Shown: positions 1 through 7,702 of the stretch, in pieces
Layout: each line of letters starts with the position of its first letter
Numbering within the stretch: the first letter of the stretch is position 1
Assembly (NCBI GenBank): GCA_025808375.1
Contig: CP061009.1
Coordinates: forward strand, 2,604,001 to 2,668,000
Direction of reading: 5' to 3'
Source of the DNA: Duncaniella muricolitica
Lineage (GTDB): Bacteria; Bacteroidota; Bacteroidia; Bacteroidales; Muribaculaceae
Length of the DNA stretch: 64,000 nucleotides
Notes under the pieces: model-generated
Databases searched by the model: none
Told to the model about the DNA's origin: nothing
Seen by the model: the letters and a program-made list of their open reading frames with translations, nothing else
Program-made: the position numbers and the translations under genes

Positions 1-263
1 CGCTAATGCGCCTGCCGGGATGCTACTATATGACAAACTATTTCGACACTGTCGGACTTCACTGGCGTGACTTCCATGTGGTGCCGATGGCTTCAAACCT
101 CCAGATGTTTCTCTTTAAATCAAAGAGCGGCCGATACTATGTACGCGTGGATCTCAACGAAGTGCCTGTTCCGCTCATTCCGGGTCGCAGCGACCTTTAC
201 ACACCCTGGGAAAAAGCCAAGGAATATATGACACGCTGTCTGCCTCTCTATCTTCAGCCCTGA
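1..263 (+). CDS. Histidine-type phosphatase, C-terminal end (partial)
   Basis: The reading frame is open from base 3 and continues off the left edge, so only the last 87 or so residues are present. The ATG at 6 is probably internal. The segment containing HVVPMASNLQMFLFKSK, then VRVDLNEVPV, and a final W..AKEYM helix resembles the C-terminus of Bacteroidales histidine acid phosphatases of the multiple inositol polyphosphate phosphatase type, which release phosphate from inositol phosphates such as phytate in the periplasm or outside the cell. The catalytic RHG and HD motifs lie outside the window, so the assignment rests on similarity of this tail alone. The gene converges on the kdsC group with only 16 bases between stop codons, and I see no hairpin there. 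Confidence 0.6.
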   Translation, partial: LMRLPGCYYMTNYFDTVGLHWRDFHVVPMASNLQMFLFKSKSGRYYVRVDLNEVPVPLIPGRSDLYTPWEKAKEYMTRCLPLYLQP

Positions 264-279
264 CGTCTACAGCGGGAGA

Positions 280-801
280 TTACCATTCAAAGGCCTTCTC
301 TCCCATCCATTCCCCTCGGGCCGAAAGTATCTGCGACAGGATGTCACGCGCCACTCCCTGACCGCCGCAGCATGGCGATATATAACGCGCCTCGGCCTTG
401 GCTTCGACCGACGCGTCACGCGGAGCGCAAGGTAATCCGACCATACGCATTGCTGGAATGTCGGGTATATCATCGCCCACATAAGCCACTTTGTCAGGTG
501 TCAGTCCTCGCGCCGCCATCCACTCTTCGAGCATAGTCTTTTTATGCACGACGTGAAAATGAACATCCTCGATGCCCAATGAACGATAAGCCGGAAGCAT
601 CGACAGGTCACGTGCTCCCGATATGACAGCAATCCTGATGCCACATCTGATGGCATATTGTATGGCATAGCCGTCCTTGACATTGGAGTGACGCTGCAAT
701 GTGCCGTCCTCTCGCACGGCCACTGTCGACGCTGACAACACTCCGTCCATATCAAACACCACACCGTCTATCGACGCAAGGTCATAGTCAATCCTGCTCA
801 T
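280..801 (-). CDS. kdsC: KDO 8-phosphate phosphatase, HAD superfamily (KdsC-like)
   Basis: This is a 173-residue HAD phosphatase of the compact C0 type without a cap domain, the size usual for KdsC, which works as a tetramer. Motif I is FDMDGVLS (nucleophile Asp17 and acid Asp19). Motif II is the Ser in AVISGA near residue 60, and motif III is VGDDIPDIPAM near residue 108. The family hydrolyses 3-deoxy-D-manno-octulosonate 8-phosphate in the cytoplasm, giving KDO for the lipid A inner core. It is the last gene of a leftward group with a DUF2520 protein (15 bases upstream) and a nitroreductase, an order I recognise from other Bacteroidales. A broader sugar-phosphatase role cannot be excluded from sequence alone. 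Confidence 0.85.
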   Translation of the reverse strand: MSRIDYDLASIDGVVFDMDGVLSASTVAVREDGTLQRHSNVKDGYAIQYAIRCGIRIAVISGARDLSMLPAYRSLGIEDVHFHVVHKKTMLEEWMAARGLTPDKVAYVGDDIPDIPAMRMVGLPCAPRDASVEAKAEARYISPCCGGQGVARDILSQILSARGEWMGEKAFEW

Positions 802-816
802 GCCTGAACTCCAATT

Positions 817-1611
817 CTAAACTTGTAAACTCCTTTTATATATTGCCTCCGAAAGCTGCCTGTATATATCGGCCAGCCCGTCGGGAAGCATTGAGGCATG
901 ACGCTCCACCACCTGACGGTCGCCACGCACGGCGGGACCGGTCTGCCCTGCCGCCGGCGAGCCTTCCATCGCCTTGCGCATGGTCTCGCGGATGAGCGGA
1001 TAGAGCACCTCAAGCGACAGTCCGTCGGTCTTGAGCAAATCGTCTGCCACCGTAAACATATAATTAGTGAAATTACATGCAAATACAGCCGCGATATGCA
1101 TGCGTCTGCGCAAGTCTCCGTCGGCATAATGCACCGAGCGCGACATTGCCTCGGCCATAGCCTTTATGCTCGCGGTCGTCTCGGGAGAACTCCCCTCGAT
1201 AAATATCGGCACCTGAGCCATGTCGACCGCAACACGTTTGGAAAAAGTCTGTAAAGGATAAAACACACCATACCGCTCCGACATCCCTGCCAGAGTTTCC
1301 ATCGGCAACGAGCCTGACGTGTGAAGCCACAAGGCATCATTCCTGATGCCACATCGCTCTACCACGTCCTTGACCGCCGCGAGCACTTCGCCAACAGCAT
1401 GGTCGACGAGACTCACCACATATATATCGGCATCGGTGATTATGCGTGAGGCATCGGTAATCGCAGTTGCCTCGGCCAACCTGTCGCACAGTGCAACGGC
1501 CGAACTTTCAGAGCGCGAATACACCTGACACACTCTGCCCACTCCACATGCCTCCATGGCCGGAGCAAGATGCGAGGCTACATTTCCGGCCCCGATGAAT
1601 ACGATTCTCAC
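817..1611 (-). CDS. Rossmann-like / DUF2520 domain protein
   Basis: The N-terminal Rossmann fold has a dinucleotide-binding loop, IVFIGAGNVASHL, as in the F420-dependent NADP oxidoreductase family. The C-terminal half is the helical DUF2520 domain (ALWLHTSGSLPMETLAG and the FACNFTNYMFTVADDLL helix). The enzyme activity of the family is not established; the fold suggests an NAD(P)-dependent dehydrogenase similar to ketopantoate reductase. The longest frame opens at an ATG at 1638, but a GTG at 1611 overlaps the nitroreductase stop as GTGA and sits directly before the Rossmann strand. That is the usual coupled arrangement, so I chose the GTG. kdsC follows 15 bases downstream. Confidence 0.8.
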   Translation of the reverse strand: MRIVFIGAGNVASHLAPAMEACGVGRVCQVYSRSESSAVALCDRLAEATAITDASRIITDADIYVVSLVDHAVGEVLAAVKDVVERCGIRNDALWLHTSGSLPMETLAGMSERYGVFYPLQTFSKRVAVDMAQVPIFIEGSSPETTASIKAMAEAMSRSVHYADGDLRRRMHIAAVFACNFTNYMFTVADDLLKTDGLSLEVLYPLIRETMRKAMEGSPAAGQTGPAVRGDRQVVERHASMLPDGLADIYRQLSEAIYKRSLQV

Positions 1612-2132
1612 CAGCGTCCTATGTGAACGTTCTCCCATTTCAGTTTCTCGGTATCCTGCGGTTTTCTTATCTCATCAGCATGACCGAAAGTAACTATGCA
1701 GAGCACCGAACAAGTCTCCGGTATGCCAAGTGTCTCCTGCACGAACTGGTCGGCGGGAGTGCCGTCAGCCGTAAAGCGGCCATACACCTGCACCCAGCAA
1801 GAGCCGAGCCCGAGCGATGCGGCCTGAAGCTGCATATATGACGCAGCGACCGAAGCGTCCTCCATCCAGGCCTCCGACTTAGTCGAATCGACTGCCACGA
1901 CAATGGCCAACGGGCATCGCGCCACCGAGACAGCACCAGCAGGCTTGCACCCGCCAAGCACTTCGAGTGTGGCTTTATCCTCGACTGCCACAAGCTGCCA
2001 TGCACGCGCGCTTTTGGAGGTGGGAGCCAGAAGGGCCGACTCAAGTATGAGTTTCACATCCTCGGGCGAAATCGGCTCGTCGGTATATTTACGTATCGAA
2101 CGACGGTTGATAATCAGTTCATGAAAATCCAT
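1608..2132 (-). CDS. Nitroreductase family protein (FMN-dependent)
   Basis: This is a 174-residue nitroreductase-fold protein. The N-terminus INRRSIRKYTDEPIS is the typical FMN-phosphate-binding segment (R-R-S-x-R). A central AAS..MQLQAASLGLGSCWVQV helix and the LGIPE.......TFGHAD element are also typical. The family reduces nitro groups, quinones or flavins with NAD(P)H in the cytoplasm, and the physiological substrate cannot be read from the sequence. It is the first gene of the leftward group with the DUF2520 protein and kdsC, and its stop overlaps the GTG start of the next gene. No convincing -7 box is visible within 80 bases upstream. Confidence 0.85.
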   Translation of the reverse strand: MDFHELIINRRSIRKYTDEPISPEDVKLILESALLAPTSKSARAWQLVAVEDKATLEVLGGCKPAGAVSVARCPLAIVVAVDSTKSEAWMEDASVAASYMQLQAASLGLGSCWVQVYGRFTADGTPADQFVQETLGIPETCSVLCIVTFGHADEIRKPQDTEKLKWENVHIGRW

Positions 2133-2170
2133 AATCGGTATATTGTATTAATATCGCACAAACTCAGGTA

Positions 2171-2191
2171 AAAAATCGGCAAAAACTGCCG
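2171..2191 (-). terminator. Weak intrinsic terminator after the HU/SPOR gene
   Basis: On the minus strand a 5-bp stem (CGGCA/TGCCG, plus 2177-2191) is followed by ATTTTTT, 30 bases after the stop codon of the SPOR gene. The stem is short, so termination here is plausible rather than certain. Confidence 0.45.
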
Positions 2192-2220
2192 CGCCTTATA
2201 ACCTTTGTCTGAAAGACAAA

Positions 2221-3186
2221 TCATCTGCGGCAGATCCAGACGGAAGGAAACTCTTCACGCAAAGCATCAGCCTTGGCATGAGCCTCGGCATTGGTAGCGG
2301 CAGAAGCCGCATATACGCGATACTTGCCATCCATCTCCATGACGGCCAGACGGCTGTCACCGCCTATGTGCTTAAGAGCCTGTTTCATCGCGGGAAACGA
2401 ACCTACCACAAGCAGATAACGTCCCGGAGCCGAGGGCTTTTGAGCTTCAATCACAGGTGCAGAAGCTGAAGGAGCAGTCTCGGCTATGGATTCCTGACGC
2501 GGAGCGGCAATGTTAAGCTCTATCTCACGTGAAACGGCAAGTCCGCTCTCATCAGCCGACATTACAGGATAGTCCACCTGAGCCCTAAGCCCCGAATCAA
2601 GCGATGCATAATTTGTCTGACGGTTTCCTATAAGACTGTCGGCTGTAAAAAACACTCCACAAGCCACAAGTATGATGATAACGGAGGCTGCAATCTTGAG
2701 CGGAACGGGCACCGACACCTCACGTCTTCCAACAACAGTAATCCTATCGTCAGCCTCATTGTTCTCCTCGACAAGAGGACTTACAGCCAGCGGCATCAGA
2801 CCGGCATAACGCATGGTCACGGCCGATGATGACGACGGCTCGAATATGAGAGTGTCATCCTTGCATGTCATAACGCCAAGACTGCCAAGAGAGAGCGAAC
2901 CGACAGCCATAAGCTGATGGCGGAAAGATGCCACTACACTCTCCACCTCGACACGCGCCGAGTCAAGAGTCAATCCGCGCTTGCGGGCCACGCTCTCGAC
3001 AAGCAGACCGTCATTGATGGTAAGAGCCTGATTGAATCCGAGAGAACGCGACGGCGGCATAAACCGACAGGCCTCCGAGTCATAGAACGAAGGGGTCTCA
3101 TGCACAAGAAATGCACCAAGTCCGGGCACCACGACACAGTCGTGATTCATCAACAGATATTCTATGTGAGGCGTAAGGTCAATCAT
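2221..3186 (-). CDS. Membrane-anchored HU-like (CCDC81-type) and SPOR domain protein
   Basis: The 321 residues fall into three parts. Residues 1-130 (VVVPGLGAFLVHETPSF..., FN..L..NDGLL, GSLG) match the tandem HU-like prokaryotic CCDC81 domains of Bacteroidetes. Residues 161-187 form a single membrane helix (LKIAASVIIILVACGVFF). After a linker, residues 255-321 form a SPOR domain (GRYLLVVGSF...KYRVY). SPOR domains bind denuded peptidoglycan at division sites. The HU-like part should face the cytoplasm and the SPOR part the periplasm. I infer a link between the cell interior and septal peptidoglycan. The gene has its own consensus promoter and appears to be leaderless. Confidence 0.8.
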   Translation of the reverse strand: MIDLTPHIEYLLMNHDCVVVPGLGAFLVHETPSFYDSEACRFMPPSRSLGFNQALTINDGLLVESVARKRGLTLDSARVEVESVVASFRHQLMAVGSLSLGSLGVMTCKDDTLIFEPSSSSAVTMRYAGLMPLAVSPLVEENNEADDRITVVGRREVSVPVPLKIAASVIIILVACGVFFTADSLIGNRQTNYASLDSGLRAQVDYPVMSADESGLAVSREIELNIAAPRQESIAETAPSASAPVIEAQKPSAPGRYLLVVGSFPAMKQALKHIGGDSRLAVMEMDGKYRVYAASAATNAEAHAKADALREEFPSVWICRR

Positions 3187-3189
3187 GTT

Positions 3190-3222
3190 GCAAAGTTAGC
3201 AATAATTCCGTCGTTACGCAAA
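3190..3222 (-). promoter_or_regulatory. Consensus promoter of the HU/SPOR gene, leaderless arrangement
   Basis: On the minus strand TTTG (plus 3219-3222) lies exactly 20 bases from TAACTTTGC (plus 3190-3198), the Bacteroidetes primary-sigma consensus. The ATG at 3186 follows the box after only three bases, so the predicted transcription start coincides with the start codon. Confidence 0.75.
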
Positions 3223-3274
3223 CAAGATTTTGGGCTCAGCCAAAGCCTCCATGCGTAATCCGCTAATAACCCGA

Positions 3275-4285
3275 TTATTGCTCTTTCAAAGTTTTGTCAA
3301 GAAATTTTATCGCATAGCCAAGCGTCTCGTCAACCCACGGATGGAAAAACCAGAACGGATGCACATCTACATCTATCTCGTTACATTCGGAATATATGCC
3401 ATAACCGTCATAGAGCGCACGCAACTCGTCGCGTCCGTCATGATAGCGCGGCAATCCGCTGTTGATAAAGCACACCGGGGCTGATTCAGAAGTAACCCAC
3501 TTGACGGCCGATGCCTCATTCCAGTTGTCGGGCGAATCTTTATACAATCCCCCGAGCCATGTGGCGTTGACATGCAGCTTGCCTCGCTTGTTGAAATAAT
3601 CCTCCGAATCGGCTATATTCTCAGGCGATACAAATGTCGCGATGCCGTCCATGCTCACAATCGCCTGCACACGGCTTGACACCTTGCCCCACTGGCCTTT
3701 GCCCTCGTGACGGGCCGAGCCATTGGTGACACCTACAAGTGTCGCGAGCTGAGCTCCGGCCGAGCATCCCGACACTGCTATCCTGTCAGGGTCTATGCCA
3801 TATTTCTTGCAATTCTTGCGCACCCATCTCACTGCTGTCTTGATGTCATGAAGGCCGGCTGGATAAAGAGCCTCGGGTATGAGACGATATTCCACCGGTA
3901 TGGTAACATAGCCCGCTTTGGCTATCTGCTGGGCCATCGGCACCTGCAGCGAACGGTCGCCTGAGTTCCATCCGCCCCCGTGTATCATCAACAGGGCGGG
4001 ATATATGCTGTCATTGTCAGGACGGAATATATCGACATGCAGATCTCTGGGGCCGAAAGGTGTCTTGTTGAAATGTGTATACACCACATTTTCATATGCT
4101 TTCACTCCTTCGGGCAAAACCGGCGGCATGACTGTTACTTCGGGATGCTTTTTTATCACCTTCTTATTGGTAGACCACACGGTAAACGATGTGTCACGCG
4201 GCACTTCGGGAGCTTTAGCCGCAATCCGGCTCGGAACAAACAACATTCCGACCACTATCAACGATAGGAAAAACGATGTTCTCAT
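3275..4285 (-). CDS. Secreted alpha/beta-hydrolase esterase, pectin-linked
   Basis: This is a 336-residue protein with an N-terminal signal peptide (RTSFFLSLIVVGMLFVPSRIAA). The hydrolase core has the oxyanion motif HGGGW near residue 103, the nucleophile elbow GCSAGAQ near 174, and the late DVHPFWFFHPW segment carrying the likely catalytic His. This layout fits the BD-FAE/acetyl-esterase group acting on esterified polysaccharides. It lies 25 bases downstream of a pectate lyase on the same strand and must be cotranscribed with it, so I infer removal of acetyl or methyl ester groups from pectin in the periplasm. The exact ester specificity is not visible. Confidence 0.8.
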   Translation of the reverse strand: MRTSFFLSLIVVGMLFVPSRIAAKAPEVPRDTSFTVWSTNKKVIKKHPEVTVMPPVLPEGVKAYENVVYTHFNKTPFGPRDLHVDIFRPDNDSIYPALLMIHGGGWNSGDRSLQVPMAQQIAKAGYVTIPVEYRLIPEALYPAGLHDIKTAVRWVRKNCKKYGIDPDRIAVSGCSAGAQLATLVGVTNGSARHEGKGQWGKVSSRVQAIVSMDGIATFVSPENIADSEDYFNKRGKLHVNATWLGGLYKDSPDNWNEASAVKWVTSESAPVCFINSGLPRYHDGRDELRALYDGYGIYSECNEIDVDVHPFWFFHPWVDETLGYAIKFLDKTLKEQ

Positions 4286-4310
4286 AATTTTCGCCTTTAT
4301 ACTCTAATAC

Positions 4311-6065
4311 TTACTTCACCACCTTGTCAGTCTCCACATGCCCGTCGGCATAATAGAGACGACGTATGTTCACGCCCTGCGTCGGCTCGGCAAGACGCAC
4401 TCCGTTGAGATTGTAATATTCAATTCTTACAACCTCACTGCGTGTCCCACAGTCAATATCATCAATGCCTGATTGGACAAGCTCAGGATAATACTCCTCC
4501 ACCGAACTCTCGGCATCACTGTTGCCGCCCTTCATTATATGTTCTACGAGAGAGTTGGCATACACCTCTATATTAGTATACCAGCCTTTCGGATCGGCTG
4601 TGTAGAGCGACGCATCATTCTTGTTCGGGTCAAGCCCGTTGAGTATCTCCCACTCGTCTGGCATACCGTCACCGTCAGAGTCGACAGGAGCGGATATCGA
4701 CTCGGGAGTCGACCAGGGATAAGGCGTCCCTACATATCCGGGAATCACATCAATACATTTGTCGATAATACCTTGCCATCCATTGAGCGACCCCTTGAAT
4801 GTCGCAGTGCCGGTGCGCGCCTCCTCCATATAGCGCACGTCATGACCGTCACGCATGAGCGAAGCCCCACCATATGTGAGCATCTTCTCAAAAGCAGCCT
4901 TGGCTGAGTGAGTTGTCACCTCCCCTGCATCTATAGGACCGCTAAGTTTCATCTTGACATAACGCACGCCTGAAGAATTATACACATCCGCCTCATCGGC
5001 CACATAATAATTGTTGGCATCCTTTACGTATTTCTCGCTATTAAATGTAGCGTGACCCGAGTCATATATCACACCTTTCCAGTCATAGCTGTCGGGCACG
5101 GAAGCCGCTGTCACATAATTGCCGTCGATGTAATATCGGCTCGCATATTCATATAGCTCGGGGTGCTTTTCATCTCCGTTGCCTGAGCTACACACGCTTG
5201 CCTGAAGCACTCGTGTCTTGTTTTTGGTTGCCGGACCGGCCTTGTAGTAGTTATTGACTATGTTGCAGTATCCACCACCCGGTCCGCCGTAACAACCGTT
5301 GCCGTTGCCCCAGTTGTAATACACATTATTACGCAGGTCAACACGCTCCGCCTCCACGACGTTGGGATACTTTGATGTGTCATAGCCGGTCCACGCATAT
5401 CGGGCTCCATTGATACGTGGCACACGATTGTTGACATGGGCTATCATATTGTGATGAAACGAGGCGTTTTTGCCACCCCATATGCCTCCATAACTGTGGG
5501 TGCCTTTTGTATGCCCCGAGGCAAGACCTTCGGCAAGCACACACCACTGCATGGTGAAGTTACGGTTGTCATACCACGATGCTACCTCATCGGTACTCCA
5601 GGAGAGCGACAAGTGGTCGAGCATTATATTCTTTCGGTTTCTGCCCCACGCTGCGTCCGCGCCGTCATCGGTCGAGACGAGCTCGCCTCGCCGCACACGC
5701 AGAAACCGCAATATCACATTGTCGGCCTTGATTTCGACCGTCTGGTCACATATGGTGATGCCACCACCGGGTGCAGTCTGACCGAGCACGGTGACATCGC
5801 CACGTTTGATGGTCAGATTGGATTTGAGATGGATGTCACCCGACACATCAAAGACAATGATACGTTTGCCTGACTTGTCAAGAGCCTCGCGCAATGAGCC
5901 GGCTCCGGAGTCGTTAAGATTGGTCACATGTATCACTTGGCCACCGCGGCCGCCGGTTACATATCGTCCGTGACCTTCCGCACCGGGAAATGCAGGCACT
6001 GCGTCATCGGCACTCGCCGACAACACGCCGGCTATAAACAATGCTGTAATTATGTGTCTGTTCAT
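4311..6065 (-). CDS. Secreted pectate lyase (right-handed beta-helix, PL1-type)
   Basis: After a signal peptide (NRHIITALFIAGVLSASA) the mature protein begins AVPAFPGAEGHGRYVTGGRGG, the standard opening of Bacteroidetes PL1-type pectate lyases. Strands of a beta-helix follow (HVTNLNDSGAGSLREAL, VLGQTAPGGG, DHLSLSWSTDE). The family cleaves polygalacturonate by beta-elimination with Ca2+. A DSDGDGMPDEWE calcium-binding loop near residue 468 and a C-terminal YYNLNGVRLAEPTQG...RRLYYADG segment resemble the short sorting-like tails of Bacteroidales secreted proteins. A start at 6086 is possible, but the ATG at 6065 begins the signal peptide and fits the promoter at 6083. It heads the two-gene operon with the esterase. 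Confidence 0.85.
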   Translation of the reverse strand: MNRHIITALFIAGVLSASADDAVPAFPGAEGHGRYVTGGRGGQVIHVTNLNDSGAGSLREALDKSGKRIIVFDVSGDIHLKSNLTIKRGDVTVLGQTAPGGGITICDQTVEIKADNVILRFLRVRRGELVSTDDGADAAWGRNRKNIMLDHLSLSWSTDEVASWYDNRNFTMQWCVLAEGLASGHTKGTHSYGGIWGGKNASFHHNMIAHVNNRVPRINGARYAWTGYDTSKYPNVVEAERVDLRNNVYYNWGNGNGCYGGPGGGYCNIVNNYYKAGPATKNKTRVLQASVCSSGNGDEKHPELYEYASRYYIDGNYVTAASVPDSYDWKGVIYDSGHATFNSEKYVKDANNYYVADEADVYNSSGVRYVKMKLSGPIDAGEVTTHSAKAAFEKMLTYGGASLMRDGHDVRYMEEARTGTATFKGSLNGWQGIIDKCIDVIPGYVGTPYPWSTPESISAPVDSDGDGMPDEWEILNGLDPNKNDASLYTADPKGWYTNIEVYANSLVEHIMKGGNSDAESSVEEYYPELVQSGIDDIDCGTRSEVVRIEYYNLNGVRLAEPTQGVNIRRLYYADGHVETDKVVK

Positions 6066-6082
6066 GGTATTAATTTTGCACC

Positions 6083-6115
6083 GCAAAATTACCTATTTGT
6101 CACGACATTGGCAAA
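6083..6115 (-). promoter_or_regulatory. Promoter of the pectate lyase-esterase operon
   Basis: On the minus strand TTTG (plus 6112-6115) is 20 bases from TAATTTTGC (plus 6083-6091). The start codon at 6065 leaves a leader of roughly 14 bases. Confidence 0.75.
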
Positions 6116-6125
6116 TGTCATGACA
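6098..6125. promoter_or_regulatory. Palindromic candidate operator over the pectin-operon promoter
   Basis: TGTCACGACATT (6098-6109) and AATGTCATGACA (6114-6125) form an inverted repeat with 12-base arms, one mismatch and a 4-base spacer. It covers the -33 element and reaches into the spacer before the -7 box, where a bound regulator would block or recruit RNA polymerase. No regulator gene lies next to the operon. Confidence 0.5.
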
Positions 6126-6454
6126 TAGAATCAGACACATAATGAAGGGTCCGAATCATAAAACAACATATACAATACAGGAAACCATTTCGATTTGATA
6201 TCAATATCATACATGCTGTAAATTTCAGCAGCGTCACGTGTGACAATATCGGCAAGCCAACGAAGACGGCTACCCATTGCCAATATTCCGGATTTTTCAA
6301 AGAATACCATATATGTAAATATTTGCGTAATTGATTACGCAAAATCACAAATTTATTTTATTCTATGCAAACACCAGACTGATTCTACTCTATATCAAGC
6401 CAATAAATCCCATTGGACAATCACTCCGTCAACTACCCCACCACCTTAATTATA
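6126..6454. other. Gene-free AT-rich spacer with a 22-bp palindrome
   Basis: I see no convincing gene in this 329-base stretch. A 76-codon leftward frame (6118-6348) lacks a start context and family features. The only clear structure is a perfect palindrome at 6322-6343, TTTGCGTAAT-tg-ATTACGCAAA. It could be a regulator site, or a short hairpin downstream of the exonuclease gene. Confidence 0.5.
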
Positions 6455-6943
6455 TTATAGTATACACATTGCGATGGCCGCACAGGCCTCAGCGTCGGCA
6501 AGCGCGTGATGATGGTCGTGCAGATCATACCCACACTCAGCCGCTACGGTGTGAAGCTGATGATTGGGCAGACGAAGACATCTGCGCGAAGCACTCAAAG
6601 TACAATGAAATTCGTAGTATGGATAAATCATCCCATAAGCCTGAAACGCAGCCTTGAGACATCCTTCGTCAAATGGACGATTATGCGCCACGAGTGGCAG
6701 ACCTTCAATCTTAGGACCTATCTGAGCCCACACCTCGGGAAACGGCGGCGCGTCATCAGTGTCGCCCCTGGTCAGTCCGTGCACCGCCGTGGTCCAGTGG
6801 GTATAATAATTGGGATAGGGACGTATCAGGCTGTAGAACTTATCGACAATCTCTCCGCCTCGCACTATCACGATACCGACACTGCACACACTTGACCTGC
6901 TGCCATTGGCTGTCTCGAAATCTATAGCTACAAAATCTCTCAT
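6455..6943 (-). CDS. DEDDh 3'-5' exonuclease (DnaQ-like)
   Basis: The protein has 162 residues from the ATG at 6943, which directly precedes the first catalytic strand. A start at 6970 would add nine residues without family support. Exonuclease motif I is FVAIDFETA (Asp and Glu metal ligands), motif II is VAHNRPFDEG, and motif III is HHHALADAEA (His and Asp). This is the epsilon-type proofreading fold acting on single-stranded DNA or RNA ends. The protein is far shorter than a PolC-type subunit and lacks a beta-clamp tail, so it is probably a free-standing repair or RNA-processing nuclease. The acetyltransferase gene lies 58 bases upstream on the same strand. Confidence 0.85.
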   Translation of the reverse strand: MRDFVAIDFETANGSRSSVCSVGIVIVRGGEIVDKFYSLIRPYPNYYTHWTTAVHGLTRGDTDDAPPFPEVWAQIGPKIEGLPLVAHNRPFDEGCLKAAFQAYGMIYPYYEFHCTLSASRRCLRLPNHQLHTVAAECGYDLHDHHHALADAEACAAIAMCIL

Positions 6944-7001
6944 AATGTCATTATATATATGTATCCACAACGTATAATGGCACCGAGAGATTGCATGGAG
7001 G

Positions 7002-7631
7002 TTAAAAATTTATCTTCAATCCGGAAATTTCTTTCTGCAACAGGTCGAGAAAACGGGCGGCATGCGCTCCGTCCATCTGCGTGTGATGAAACTGAAATGA
7101 TACACTCAGTCGAGTTTTAAACAGTCCCCTCTTATACCGTCCCCATATCATGAAAGGATTGTTGAACACTCCGCTATACATACCGACCGCTCCGTCTATA
7201 TCATAATCCACGAGAGCCGAAGTGCCTATGACCATGCTTTCAGTCAAATCATGGTTTTCACAGCTCTCGGCCACCTGCCGTGTGAAACGGTCATAGTCGG
7301 CCGAAAAGTCAACTATATTGTCACTGAAAGGCACGTCACACGACGACACCTCCCCCATCCCATTGGCAACAATTGTATTGACTGCCAAAGAGTCATACTT
7401 CACAAGGCGACCGTCAAAAGACAATGTAAAAAACTCTCTTACCTGAGAAGCTGCACGTCCTATGCACCAGCACATCAGCATATTGAATTTCAATCCGTGT
7501 CGGCGGCTCACTCTGAGCACACGTGTCACATCAAGCGTCTTGAAAAACGTCACCATCGGCATCGGCGCGTTCATCCACATTTCCCAGGCATAGGCCCTGG
7601 TAGTCTCCATAGGATCGATTTGTTGCATCAT
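7002..7631 (-). CDS. Chloramphenicol acetyltransferase-fold protein (CAT family)
   Basis: The 209 residues match the CAT trimer fold in length and order. The N-terminus has R..AWEMW and M.VTFFKTLDVT, and the active-site segment SVSFQFHHTQMDGAHAARFLDLL carries the catalytic His of HHxxxDG. The family moves acetyl groups from acetyl-CoA to hydroxyl groups. Chromosomal members in Bacteroidales often act on unknown substrates, so resistance cannot be claimed. An ATG pair (MMQQ) leaves the start uncertain by one codon. A TAATTTTGT box 13 bases upstream suggests its own transcription start. The AraC gene lies 71 bases upstream on the same strand. Confidence 0.8.
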   Translation of the reverse strand: MMQQIDPMETTRAYAWEMWMNAPMPMVTFFKTLDVTRVLRVSRRHGLKFNMLMCWCIGRAASQVREFFTLSFDGRLVKYDSLAVNTIVANGMGEVSSCDVPFSDNIVDFSADYDRFTRQVAESCENHDLTESMVIGTSALVDYDIDGAVGMYSGVFNNPFMIWGRYKRGLFKTRLSVSFQFHHTQMDGAHAARFLDLLQKEISGLKINF

Positions 7632-7643
7632 GGCTTTTTTGCC

Positions 7644-7652
7644 ACAAAATTA
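7644..7652 (-). promoter_or_regulatory. Probable -7 element of the CAT-like gene
   Basis: TAATTTTGT on the minus strand fits TAnnTTTGY and ends 12 bases before the start codon. I see no TTTG at the expected -33 distance, so this promoter may depend on an activator such as the adjacent AraC protein. Confidence 0.45.
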
Positions 7653-7702
7653 CACATCTGCCCACAACTACTATAGAAGATTTCGGACATTTAGGGGGTG
7701 TC

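Noticed and set aside
6118..6348. 76-codon leftward frame in the 6.1-6.45 kb spacer
   Set aside because: It has no promoter or family features and is crossed by the pectin-operon operator. The AT-rich frame is probably chance.
7002..7631. Chloramphenicol resistance gene
   Set aside because: The CAT fold and catalytic motif are clear, but the chromosomal context and divergence give no support for drug resistance.
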